Below are positions 16,439-25,257 of a DNA stretch of 51,969 bases, one piece after another; the first letter of the stretch is position 1, and every line of letters begins with the position of its first letter. Made by a program: the position numbers and the translations under genes. The notes under the pieces were generated by a model, which made no database searches, had not been told where the DNA came from, and was given only the letters and a program-made list of their open reading frames with translations. The stretch is from Lachnospiraceae bacterium (lineage in GTDB: Bacteria; Bacillota; Clostridia; Lachnospirales; Lachnospiraceae), in the NCBI GenBank assembly GCA_017440575.1, contig JAFSGY010000014.1:1-51969 (forward strand), read 5' to 3'.

Positions 16439-17293
16439 CTATAGCTCCGGTAATTCCGTATGATTCTTCTGCGCCAGATAATAAGGATAGAACGGAATAT
16501 CCTTCTTCATTTCCTTATATCTTCTCTTTCTTACTATAATCTGCACAATATCAAATAACTTCTGATTTTTATGTATTAACGCTTTGATTCTTCCCTTTAA
16601 TGTCTTGGATGTATCTGCCTTCATTCTCCATTCTCCGGCACATAGATGTACTGCATAATGCTTACCTGTGAGTGTGCCGATTTCGAAATACTCTTTCGGG
16701 AAAATAACAAAATCCTTCATATCCTGAAACTTATTATTCAAAATAAACTGAGGGTAATTTTTCAAAATATGATAGGTATAATAATAGTTACTTGTTGCAT
16801 ATCCATCTACAATCAGCTTATCATTCTTCCATTCAAATACTTTACCACTTGCATTCTTTCCAAATTCTGTCTTATCATACATATCCATCAATGCTTTAAT
16901 TAATGAATTCCCTTTCTGTGCACCAATAATCGCAGAACCTACAGAACAGTCAAAAATAAAATTAATAAATGCAGGATATTTTAATAGACTATCAAAAGAT
17001 TTACATACCTTTACATCCGTATCCAGATAGATTCCACCATATTCGTAGACTGCCTTCAATCTATAATAGTCTCCAATAAATCCTAACTGCTTCTCTGCAT
17101 ACGTTCTTCTTACAAACTCATTCTCATCAAAGCTACAGTTCGATTCATCCCATCTGATTACCTGATATCCTTCTAACTTTGACCATGAGTCTATACAATC
17201 CTGTAAGTCCTTTGGAATCGGCTTCCCTCCAAACCAACAATAATGTATAATCTTAGGTATTTTATTTTCTGTTACATTCTGCAATTCACTCAT
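16439..17293 (-). CDS. GT32-like capsular glycosyltransferase
   Basis: This 284-aa protein starts IPKIIHYCWFGGKPIP and continues with YGGIYLDTDVKV, the DxD sugar-nucleotide-binding motif of the OCH1/GT32 (Gly_transf_sug) family. VIRWDESN and GFIGDYYRL, between them, are also typical. It should transfer a hexose or similar sugar in the cytoplasm during repeat-unit assembly. The start follows TAGGAGAAGAG. The preceding gene is a second GT32-like transferase 9 nt upstream; they share little sequence beyond the family fold, so they are not a recent duplication. Confidence 0.88.
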   Translation of the reverse strand: MSELQNVTENKIPKIIHYCWFGGKPIPKDLQDCIDSWSKLEGYQVIRWDESNCSFDENEFVRRTYAEKQLGFIGDYYRLKAVYEYGGIYLDTDVKVCKSFDSLLKYPAFINFIFDCSVGSAIIGAQKGNSLIKALMDMYDKTEFGKNASGKVFEWKNDKLIVDGYATSNYYYTYHILKNYPQFILNNKFQDMKDFVIFPKEYFEIGTLTGKHYAVHLCAGEWRMKADTSKTLKGRIKALIHKNQKLFDIVQIIVRKRRYKEMKKDIPFYPYYLAQKNHTELPEL

Positions 17294-17302
17294 TCTCTTC
17301 TC

Positions 17303-18253
17303 CTAATACTTACCCTGCTTAATCACTACGTCATAGAAATTTCCATCCACTGCAAGCTTTTCCTCTTCAAATCTTGTACTTAGCTTATGAAATCCTGTAG
17401 ACTGTTTTAACAATTTATACTTATCCTCATGATACTCATCATATATATATGTAGCCAATACATGTGCATCTACCTGACTGACAATTGGCATCTTTTCATA
17501 TTCTTCCTTATAATGCTCTATTGCCATTGTCAGGAAAAGATGTGTTATGAAATAATCAATTGCCCTATCCCTGTCTCTCCAATAGCTATAAAGCAACTCT
17601 CTTAACAAACAAAGAATATTATTATTGGTACAACTATGGATAAACCAATTGTTCAAAGTCATTATCTCCGGATTAAAACCAAAATAGTAGAAGCTGTACA
17701 TAAACAATGGTTCTTTATCATAAAACTCTACTGCTGATGCATCTGTACACAATACCGTCGCATCTATCCAATATCCACCATACTTTATCAGCAATTCTAA
17801 TCGCACTAAATCTGTAAAATGTGCATTTCCAATAATGCCCTTTTTCCACTTATCCAATATATAGTCCGGCATCTCTACATAGTCTGTAATATTATTTTCA
17901 TCTAGCAAAACAATCCTTTTATCCGGGATATTTTTCTGAATAGACTCTAAACATCTCTTTACCAGAAGGGGCGCATGTTCAAATCCCTGTAACCAACACA
18001 TCCAAATAGTATCTGAATGGTTTTCTTTTTCTTTCTGTTCCCATACAGGATTTGCAACACACTTTGTGAAATACTTCTTTTTTAGCATCTTATAATATAG
18101 CATTCTATGTTTTTGCGCTATCATGACATTATATAAAAAAGCTAACGTTTCATCTTTATACTTCGTTTTCATCATAACGTTATCGTATATCGATCCTAAT
18201 AACATACGATCTTCTATCTTATACTTTATTGCTTCAAGCGAAAACTTACCCAT
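17303..18253 (-). CDS. Capsular polysaccharide synthesis protein (GT32-like)
   Basis: This 316-aa transferase resembles the capsular polysaccharide synthesis family (Caps_synth, PF05704). It has IWMCWLQG, a lysine-rich region near KRCLESIQKN, TDLVRLELL, and KYGGYWIDATV, where the usual DxD is reduced to WIDAT. That form is common in the family. Its ATG overlaps the last 8 nt of the upstream GT2 gene (ATGGGTAA), showing translational coupling. The sugar and linkage cannot be deduced. Confidence 0.85.
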   Translation of the reverse strand: MGKFSLEAIKYKIEDRMLLGSIYDNVMMKTKYKDETLAFLYNVMIAQKHRMLYYKMLKKKYFTKCVANPVWEQKEKENHSDTIWMCWLQGFEHAPLLVKRCLESIQKNIPDKRIVLLDENNITDYVEMPDYILDKWKKGIIGNAHFTDLVRLELLIKYGGYWIDATVLCTDASAVEFYDKEPLFMYSFYYFGFNPEIMTLNNWFIHSCTNNNILCLLRELLYSYWRDRDRAIDYFITHLFLTMAIEHYKEEYEKMPIVSQVDAHVLATYIYDEYHEDKYKLLKQSTGFHKLSTRFEEEKLAVDGNFYDVVIKQGKY

Positions 18254-19262
18254 TTTTTCTTTGTACCCATCCTAACATATAGTAAAAGAGGCATATTGTT
18301 TTGCACATACGCTTCTGAATCAGCATTCGTATAATTTTCTTTCTGCCTTTTAGCTCTGCATTCTTTATCGCACTCTGTAACTTATCAGAATCAACAATTT
18401 TCTGTATCAACGCATACTTCTGCTGATTATTTAATTGTTCTCTACAGCTGATTTGCTTTAAATGTGTATACACATGTGTAACATATAATAAATCAAATCT
18501 CTTAATCTGCTCCGCGTTATCCTCATATTTACTACAATATTCCATAGCATTATCATGGAACTGTGTGACACACTCAAAAAAAGTATCATAGAACCTTGTA
18601 ATCAAGCTTCCTGATGACCTAACAAAGTACTTATAATATAACTTATTATTTACAACCACCTTCTGAGCGATATTTAATAAAGATGCTGCAAATATAATAT
18701 CCTCATAAATAGGATATCTCTTATCAAACCATAAATTGTTCCTCTCCAACAATTCTTTACGAATCATTTTATTCCAAGGCGCATTAAATACTTCATGCTC
18801 AATCGTATGTACTAAAAAATCATGAAAATATTCTTCGGCATTTCCTACAAACGAACTCCTTAATTCATTTGGTATCAGTTCCTGCTTATCCACATCGTAA
18901 TACCAAAAGCCAAACATAACCACATCTGCCTGATTAGCCTCTGCCAGCTTCACATTATCTTCAATTACCGTTGGCTCTACTGCATCATCTACATCAAAAA
19001 ACCAGACATATTTTCCTGTAGCATTACGTATACCCAGATTTCGTGCAGAACTTAATCCTCCATTTTCCTGATGGCATACCTTAATTCTATCATCTTCTTT
19101 TGCATAATCATCACACATTTGGCCTGAACAGTCTTTACTTCCATCATCAACAAGAATTATTTCAATATTCTCATATGTTTGTTTTTTCATGCATTTCATA
19201 CAATCATCTATGTATTTTTCACCATTATACACAGGTATAATAATGCTTACCTTTGGTTCCAT
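18246..19262 (-). CDS. GT2 family glycosyltransferase
   Basis: This 338-aa GT2 enzyme has VSIIIPVYNG, LVDDGSKD, ENGGLSSARN and WFFDVDDAV at the metal site (DVDD rather than DSDD). The C-terminal ~100 residues are basic and rich in aromatic residues, likely membrane-associated. It adds one sugar to the lipid-linked repeat unit. It overlaps the next gene by 8 nt and follows the polymerase gene by 25 nt. Confidence 0.9.
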   Translation of the reverse strand: MEPKVSIIIPVYNGEKYIDDCMKCMKKQTYENIEIILVDDGSKDCSGQMCDDYAKEDDRIKVCHQENGGLSSARNLGIRNATGKYVWFFDVDDAVEPTVIEDNVKLAEANQADVVMFGFWYYDVDKQELIPNELRSSFVGNAEEYFHDFLVHTIEHEVFNAPWNKMIRKELLERNNLWFDKRYPIYEDIIFAASLLNIAQKVVVNNKLYYKYFVRSSGSLITRFYDTFFECVTQFHDNAMEYCSKYEDNAEQIKRFDLLYVTHVYTHLKQISCREQLNNQQKYALIQKIVDSDKLQSAIKNAELKGRKKIIRMLIQKRMCKTICLFYYMLGWVQRKNG

Positions 19263-19287
19263 CTGATACTCCTCGTTTTCAATACAA

Positions 19288-20661
19288 TTACATCCATCTT
19301 GAAGATGCCTTTTTTATATATTTCGATGCTTTCTTTGGTGTTACCTCACTAGATTTATCCTTTCTCTCCAGACAAAGTAAAATAGCAATCAATATATATA
19401 GATACTTTAATGTCTGCAAAGAATCAACCCACAATAAATTAATCAAATAACAAATACTTCCTATCAATAATATCTTATAAACTGCATCCTTTCTTTTCAT
19501 ACACTTTTTTATCATATTAAATAGATAAAATAACAGAAAGAATGCATACGTCACTAACCCCGGATATGCATATCGAACATACTCAGCTATATAAAAATTA
19601 TCAACTGACTTAATATAAGAACCATTTACCTCTGAACTAAAAGTACGTTTTCTTCCTAATCCCAAAAATGGATTCAACCAATCCACTGTAAATATATATA
19701 TCAGCTGATCTCGATAATTTGAGCTACTTCCCAACGCCTCTAAATTACCACCAAACAACAATGAATACTCCGTCCCAAATACCGAATCAATAATACTCGC
19801 AAACTGCAATAATATGTATTGAGCTAAGCCCGTATTATAACCAACCACCAAAAAGCCACCTAAAGCCACTACTGATACAGACAAGAGCAACACACATTTC
19901 TTCTTCTTTTCTTTGGATGACAATAAAAATATCAGAGCTGCTTCTATAATAAATACACTTAACGTAGAACGTGATCCTGTTAAAAATACATTAGCCGCTA
20001 ACAACAAAAACAAAAATGGTCTTCTCAGCAAATCTATCTCATTTTTCTGATAATCCAGACAAGCAATTGGCGTAACTGCAATAAGTAATAAACCATATCC
20101 CAACGAATGAACACAAGGTCCCATAATTCGATAATTTCCGGAACGAATGAACTGTCCTGTATATAATCCCTTTATCGTTTCCAGATAAGAAAACAGAGAT
20201 CTTCCAATCGCATATTCGATAATTCCCTGAATAGCTAGAATATAAATAAATATTAATAGCCATTTTAATGTTCTCTCTACCCCAACATAATCACGAATAA
20301 CATAGATTAATAGGTATAGCGAGAAAATCTCAATAAAAGGATTCAAAAAAGCATTGATATCTGCTCTTAATACCATCGTATAAGAAATAACAATCAAATA
20401 CGGTATTAATACCAACGTCAGCTTCGAATGAAGTATTAAGTCAGCAAATGCACTCTTACGCTTATCATCATAAATAATCATGAACACAAGTGCTACAATC
20501 ATCATTCGTAACAGCGTAAAATCAAATACCGGTGTTGGCAGTCCAAAATACTGCGGCATGACAAATAATGAAAACAGAAAGGCTACCGAAACCCAGTAAA
20601 AGGCCTTCTCTTCTCTGGCAGGCTTGATATATTTACTTGTTTTTCTTTGTCCTCCCTGCAT
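19288..20661 (-). CDS. Wzy-like polysaccharide polymerase / O-antigen ligase family
   Basis: This 457-aa integral membrane protein has about 10-12 hydrophobic helices and one larger extracellular loop (about 285-345) containing LGLGRKRTFS. This topology is typical of the Wzy polymerase/O-antigen ligase family. In this operon, with Wzx and a Wzz-kinase fusion, a polymerase joining repeat units on the outer membrane face is the best reading. Sequence conservation in this family is low, so the call rests on topology and context. The start follows GAGGAGAGCAGAAGG. Confidence 0.85.
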   Translation of the reverse strand: MQGGQRKTSKYIKPAREEKAFYWVSVAFLFSLFVMPQYFGLPTPVFDFTLLRMMIVALVFMIIYDDKRKSAFADLILHSKLTLVLIPYLIVISYTMVLRADINAFLNPFIEIFSLYLLIYVIRDYVGVERTLKWLLIFIYILAIQGIIEYAIGRSLFSYLETIKGLYTGQFIRSGNYRIMGPCVHSLGYGLLLIAVTPIACLDYQKNEIDLLRRPFLFLLLAANVFLTGSRSTLSVFIIEAALIFLLSSKEKKKKCVLLLSVSVVALGGFLVVGYNTGLAQYILLQFASIIDSVFGTEYSLLFGGNLEALGSSSNYRDQLIYIFTVDWLNPFLGLGRKRTFSSEVNGSYIKSVDNFYIAEYVRYAYPGLVTYAFFLLFYLFNMIKKCMKRKDAVYKILLIGSICYLINLLWVDSLQTLKYLYILIAILLCLERKDKSSEVTPKKASKYIKKASSRWM

Positions 20662-20675
20662 CCTTCTGCTCTCCT

Positions 20676-21605
20676 CTAATTCTTCACTGCCATCATAAGT
20701 TCTACCGGAATGGCACGTTTCTTATGATAACAATCACGATAGCTTAACACTAACGGTATCGTATTGAATAGTTTCTTTTCCTGCAACAGCCCCATGCGAA
20801 GCTTCGTTGCCTTAATATTTCTCTCTAATAAATGTATTCTGTCATGTTCTGCATGGGTTTCCTGCAAATACTTTAATGTTGCTTCATGACTTGCCAGCAA
20901 ATCCACCAGATACTTGATTCTCTTATTGATGTCTCGAACCTTACGCATGGTTACATTATTAGAATGTAATCGTCTGCGAAGTGTATAGGAATGGTACATA
21001 TATAAACCATCCATACAAAGTGCCAGCTTCCATACAAACTCATCGTGTGCCCAGCCGCCATACCAGTATGGTAATACCTGTTCAAAGAAATCTCTTCTTA
21101 CACACATCGTACAGCCCTGACATCCGATAAATACATTCTCAGCATCAAATGCCTTCTTCTCTAATGTCTCATCATTTCGAATCATCTTCTGTTCCCACTC
21201 CGGCACAGAAGGCGCATCCTCGGAACTGACAAAGGAATCGAATTCTGAACCTAACAGTTTGATATCCGCATTCTCCTTCATGAGCTTCATCATGCGCTCT
21301 ACTCTGTCCTCTATCCAGATATCATCCTGATCACAGAAGAAGATAAAGTCTCCTGTCGTCTGTCTAGCCGCCTTCATAAAGTTGGATGCATAGCCCAGAT
21401 TCTCAGGGTTTACTTCAATTGACCAGCTGTTCTCTAATCCATGTTTCTGTATATATTCCTGCACTACCTGAACGGTATTGTCTGAGGATCTGTCATCACA
21501 GATTCTGACCTCATCAATCCCCATTGTCTGAGTTCTGATAGACTCCAGCTGTTCTACTACGAACTCAGCACCATTATAGGTAGCCATTGCTACTGATAGC
21601 TTCAT
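20676..21605 (-). CDS. GT2 glycosyltransferase, rhamnosyltransferase-like
   Basis: This 309-aa enzyme has LSVAMATYNG, ICDDRSSDNT, NLGYASNFM and FFCDQDDIW, the pattern seen in rhamnosyltransferase-like GT2 enzymes (CDQDD motif). HDEFVWKLAL and a basic C-terminal helix follow. A deoxyhexose such as rhamnose is a reasonable donor, by family resemblance only; no dTDP-rhamnose synthesis genes lie in the window. It is 14 nt upstream of the polymerase gene. Confidence 0.88.
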   Translation of the reverse strand: MKLSVAMATYNGAEFVVEQLESIRTQTMGIDEVRICDDRSSDNTVQVVQEYIQKHGLENSWSIEVNPENLGYASNFMKAARQTTGDFIFFCDQDDIWIEDRVERMMKLMKENADIKLLGSEFDSFVSSEDAPSVPEWEQKMIRNDETLEKKAFDAENVFIGCQGCTMCVRRDFFEQVLPYWYGGWAHDEFVWKLALCMDGLYMYHSYTLRRRLHSNNVTMRKVRDINKRIKYLVDLLASHEATLKYLQETHAEHDRIHLLERNIKATKLRMGLLQEKKLFNTIPLVLSYRDCYHKKRAIPVELMMAVKN

Positions 21606-21609
21606 TTCC

Positions 21610-22584
21610 TTAACCTTTCATTACTCGCCCAAGTATTCTGCCCAGATACTTGCTGTTCCATCGATTTACATTTTTGATATAAAGCCCTATTTTTCCACTA
21701 AAATATGGATTCTGCTTATACCATGGAAAATATCTGTTAATAAATGCAAAAGACTTGTCTAATAATTCATTTTCCAGCTTCTTATCTGTTACTCTGCCGA
21801 TTCTGCTTAACGAACTGCATAAAACGATTTTCACACAGAAATATTCCAACTCTTGTATATATTCTTCATAAAAACCATGCTTTTTATAGAATTCCAAGAT
21901 ATTCTCCAACACTGGAAATATATTTCCTACCTTCTGGCTCTTATTTGCATTCATGGTAGAATTACCACGAAGGAAATAATATACCAGCTGCTCATCCAGG
22001 TATGCCGCACTCTTTACATGAGGTATTGTCTTAATATAGAATGCTGTATCTTCATAGATGAGTCCCTCTGGAAAATAAACATCCGGCTGCATTAAGACTT
22101 CTCTTCGATACAGCTTATTCCATGGCGATACCTGCGGGTCTATCAGCATGTCATGCTGATTTTTATATTCTCTTACTCTTCCTCTTGGCTGTAATACTTT
22201 CGGCTCTCCATCTGTTTCCATCAAATAATGAAAATAGCACTCTACCATATCACAATTCTTCTGTTTTGCAAGAGAATACATTTTCTCAAACATAGTTACA
22301 TCCACATAGTCGTCCGAGTCAGCAAAGCCTATGTATTCACCAGTACTTTCCTTGATTCCCAGATTTCTGGCTGTAGCCTGTCCACCATTTTCTTTTGAAA
22401 TGACACGAATTATCTCATATTTTGCAGCATACTCCTGTAGAATATCTAAAGAGCCATCTGTAGAACCATCATTTACTGCTATGATTTCTATATCCTTCAA
22501 TGTCTGATTTACCAGTGCATCCAGACAATGTCTTAAATACTTCTGTGTATTATACACCGGCATTATGATACTTACCTTAGGCAC
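21610..22584 (-). CDS. GT2 family glycosyltransferase
   Basis: This 324-aa GT2 enzyme shows VSIIMPVYN, VNDGSTDGS, ENGGQATARN and FADSDDYVD. It starts with GTG at 22584 behind GGAGGAGCG; no ATG fits as well. It is separated by 4 nt from the following GT2 gene and by 17 nt from the Wzz-kinase gene. It adds one residue of the repeat unit; specificity is unknown. Confidence 0.9.
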   Translation of the reverse strand: MPKVSIIMPVYNTQKYLRHCLDALVNQTLKDIEIIAVNDGSTDGSLDILQEYAAKYEIIRVISKENGGQATARNLGIKESTGEYIGFADSDDYVDVTMFEKMYSLAKQKNCDMVECYFHYLMETDGEPKVLQPRGRVREYKNQHDMLIDPQVSPWNKLYRREVLMQPDVYFPEGLIYEDTAFYIKTIPHVKSAAYLDEQLVYYFLRGNSTMNANKSQKVGNIFPVLENILEFYKKHGFYEEYIQELEYFCVKIVLCSSLSRIGRVTDKKLENELLDKSFAFINRYFPWYKQNPYFSGKIGLYIKNVNRWNSKYLGRILGRVMKG

Positions 22585-22601
22585 TTTCGCTCCTCCAAGC
22601 C

Positions 22602-23999
22602 TTATTTATTCTGCTTATACTCTTTTCCGTACTTCTTATAGTTATAATCCTGCGACTTTGCAGAGATGCCGTTATAGATAAATCCACAAATCTCTGCATC
22701 TACTTCTTCCAATCTGCGCACAATCATCTCTTCTCTCTCAAAACGTGTTAAGAACTCACGTACTATGAGAATATATGATGTCACTTCACGTGCAACCGCT
22801 AATGCATCGGACACAATTCCTAATGCTGGCAAATCAATAAAGATAACGTCATATTCCTTCTTGTATTCCTTTAATAAATCAAACCATTTATCGCAAGCTA
22901 GGAGCTCGGCAGAATTCTCAGGGAGCTCTCCTGCAAGGAGCACATCTAAATTGTCCTTCTGCTGAATCATGTTAGCTTTCTCTGTTTTTCCTGATAAATA
23001 TTCAGCTAATCCACTCTTATTCTTCTGTTTTTTATTATCAGATATCATCTGTGCCATTTTACTATGACGCAAATCCGCATCTATCAGTAAAACCTTCTTG
23101 CCAAGGTTAGAAAATGCAATAGCAAGATTTAATGCATTTACAGTCTTTCCTTCGTCACAATCTGCACTGGTAATCGCATAAACCGGACACTTTTCTTCTT
23201 TGTTAGCTAACAACAGCTTTACTCGAATATCGCTATATGCTTCTTTGAATTCAAAGGTACTGTTTGTGCCAAGAACCACATCTGATTTTTCTTTCTTTTT
23301 TGTAATTAACTGTGGTACTGTTCCCAGTACTGGAATCGTGAAAAGCTCTTCAAGCTCATAGATTCTTCTGATTGTGGTATCTAGTAAACCTCTAATTAAA
23401 GCCCATGCTGCTACTAGGATAAAGCCAACTGCTGCTCCCAAAATAATGTACATAGTAACACTTGTGGAAGAGTAAGGTACCGTTGGTAACTCTGCCTCAT
23501 CCAATACTTCAATACCACCAGACTTAACAATACTGATAATCTCTGCCGGAGCAAGATCACCGATTGCATTCGCAATCGTCATGGCATTTACCGGGTTACC
23601 GTCTACTACATTTACCTTAAATACTGCTGTATTTGCAACCGAAGATGCCTTAATTCTTCTCTGTAATGCCAGCACAGAATACTCTTCTAAGCCTGTATAT
23701 TCTCTTACTTTATTCAAAAAAGTTGCACTATTCAAAATCTGCATGTAGCTTGCTAACAAACTATTTGCTTGAGAAATATCAGAACTGCTCAGATTAACAC
23801 CTGTATCTGTCACATAGTCAGGCTTACTATATACATAGAACGAAATCTGCGCCTGATAAGTCGAGGTCTGTGATACGGATGCATAGGCTCCTCCTGCCAC
23901 CCCACCGATTAAAGCTGCTAGTATCATATATAACAGCTTTGACTTGATAATCCATATTAACTTTTCCAAATGAAAATTGTTGATAATTGTTTTAAACAT
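22602..23999 (-). CDS. Chain-length determinant fused to tyrosine kinase (Wzz-Wzc / CpsCD-like)
   Basis: This 465-aa protein joins the two parts that many Firmicutes encode separately (CpsC/CpsD, CapA/CapB). Residues 1-205 form a Wzz domain with a membrane helix at each end (about 20-40 and 182-204) and a LPTVPYSS Pro-rich motif before the second. Residues 250-460 form a bacterial tyrosine kinase with a Walker A loop (CDEGKT, Lys285), Walker A' (LLIDADLR) and Walker B (VIFIDLP, Asp389). The C-terminal tail has Tyr452, Tyr454, Tyr457 and Tyr461 as likely autophosphorylation sites. It controls polymer length and export. A separate phosphotyrosine phosphatase is not seen in the window. Confidence 0.9.
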   Translation of the reverse strand: MFKTIINNFHLEKLIWIIKSKLLYMILAALIGGVAGGAYASVSQTSTYQAQISFYVYSKPDYVTDTGVNLSSSDISQANSLLASYMQILNSATFLNKVREYTGLEEYSVLALQRRIKASSVANTAVFKVNVVDGNPVNAMTIANAIGDLAPAEIISIVKSGGIEVLDEAELPTVPYSSTSVTMYIILGAAVGFILVAAWALIRGLLDTTIRRIYELEELFTIPVLGTVPQLITKKKEKSDVVLGTNSTFEFKEAYSDIRVKLLLANKEEKCPVYAITSADCDEGKTVNALNLAIAFSNLGKKVLLIDADLRHSKMAQMISDNKKQKNKSGLAEYLSGKTEKANMIQQKDNLDVLLAGELPENSAELLACDKWFDLLKEYKKEYDVIFIDLPALGIVSDALAVAREVTSYILIVREFLTRFEREEMIVRRLEEVDAEICGFIYNGISAKSQDYNYKKYGKEYKQNK

Positions 24000-24012
24000 T
24001 GTTTTCCCTCTC

Positions 24013-24492
24013 CTAATTCTTCTTTAGAAACTCACTAATTATCTCCACTATCTTCTCTCGCTGTGAAACATAGGTTGCAAATGGAAATGTCTTACATTTA
24101 TCTAGTAGCTCCAATAAATCATCCTCTTCATTGCAGCTCAAAACATATTTTTTCTTAGAAAAAGCATATGCGATTTCCGTCTGATGGTCATCGATATGCT
24201 CTCTATACTTTGCCAGCCTTGGATATACGATAACCGGTTTTTTGGCATTTAGTGCACTGATAATGGAACCAACTCCACTATGTGAGATAACCACATCTGC
24301 CTTTTGAATCATAGCATCGAATTCCTCCTTATTCAGGAACTCGACGTACTCATACCGTTTGGGCAAATAATCCGAATAACCTATCTGAGCGATAATCTTA
24401 TCCTTGATTACTCCCTGTTCTACGTACTGATCCAGTGTTTTCAGCAATCTATTCAATTGAAATTTCTGTGTTCCTAATATCACAAAAATCAT
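24013..24492 (-). CDS. PssE/EpsF-like glycosyltransferase catalytic subunit
   Basis: This 159-aa protein resembles the Alg13/PssE C-terminal half of a two-subunit GT28-type transferase. Features are MIFVILGTQKFQ at the start, VVISHSGVGSIISAL and KPVIVYPRL, which form the UDP-sugar-binding fold. With the PssD-like partner encoded just upstream it should add the second sugar (often galactose or glucuronic acid) to undecaprenyl-PP-sugar. The start is the ATG at 24492 behind GGGAGAGACGAGAG; a longer frame would overlap the upstream gene and adds non-conserved residues. Confidence 0.88.
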   Translation of the reverse strand: MIFVILGTQKFQLNRLLKTLDQYVEQGVIKDKIIAQIGYSDYLPKRYEYVEFLNKEEFDAMIQKADVVISHSGVGSIISALNAKKPVIVYPRLAKYREHIDDHQTEIAYAFSKKKYVLSCNEEDDLLELLDKCKTFPFATYVSQREKIVEIISEFLKKN

Positions 24493-24515
24493 CTCTCTCG
24501 TCTCTCCCGATACTA

Positions 24516-24977
24516 CTAGAAGATACCGCCTCCGTAAATCGCATTTGGTACAAACTGTAGCAATTCTTCCCATTGTACTATGTACAAATCAGCAACCTTC
24601 TTCATTAGCTTCCCTGTCAGTGAACTACCGTCCACACGGGCAAAGGATTCAATGAAAATAACTTTCTTCTTCATCATTCTGCCTATTACACATATTGGAA
24701 ATGTAGCCAATGCCCCTGTCGAAATAATGCAATCCGGTTGTTCCTCCCGCATAATTCGCACTGACTCAATAAATAATTTTATAAAATGTGATAAAAACCC
24801 CTTTTCTTTACGATTAATCTGTTTTACATAATATACTCTCTCGCAAAAATCAAGCTCACTAAAGCTTCCACGCTCAGTAAACAGAAAACAATCATACGCA
24901 TCCCTAATTTCTTTCAGGCGGGATATCTCCTCCAAATGTCCCCCTGATGATGCGGCAAAACATATCTTTTGTATCAT
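24516..24977 (-). CDS. PssD/EpsE-like glycosyltransferase membrane subunit
   Basis: This 153-aa protein resembles Alg14/PssD: FAASSGGHLEEI at the N-terminus, LFTERG, PDCIISTGALATFP and VIFIESFARVD, ending YIVQWEEL and a short tail. These proteins anchor and activate the PssE subunit encoded 23 nt downstream. The start is the ATG at 24977 after GGGGTGGA. It is the first visible gene of the operon; the expected initiating sugar-phosphate transferase does not precede it here. Confidence 0.88.
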   Translation of the reverse strand: MIQKICFAASSGGHLEEISRLKEIRDAYDCFLFTERGSFSELDFCERVYYVKQINRKEKGFLSHFIKLFIESVRIMREEQPDCIISTGALATFPICVIGRMMKKKVIFIESFARVDGSSLTGKLMKKVADLYIVQWEELLQFVPNAIYGGGIF

Positions 24978-25042
24978 TTTTCCACCCCATACATAATACA
25001 ACTAAAAACTTAACTCTCCCATGTGTATCTATTATCCTATTC

Positions 25043-25070
25043 ATAATACACTTTACTCAGTGTAGCACAA
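25043..25070 (-). promoter_or_regulatory. Candidate promoter of the exopolysaccharide operon
   Basis: On the minus strand TTGTGC (plus 25065-25070) and TATTAT (plus 25043-25048) are 16 nt apart, 66 nt before the first operon gene. The intergenic stretch 24978-25257 also holds TATAAT (25217-25222) on the plus strand for the divergent GGDEF-like gene, with a poor -35 element. No riboswitch-like structure was recognised. Confidence 0.4.
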
Positions 25071-25257
25071 ATAGTACTATCGTACAATTAAATATTTTTA
25101 CAAAATTTCGTTTTATTTTGGTATTTTTCACTAGTTTACATAACTTACTGTTCAGTTTTCTGTTATTTTAGCACACTTTTTTCGCTCAATGTATTTCTTT
25201 TTCTCTTTAAATCTTATATAATTAAGCCATGAACACATTATAAAGTGAGGATTAAAT

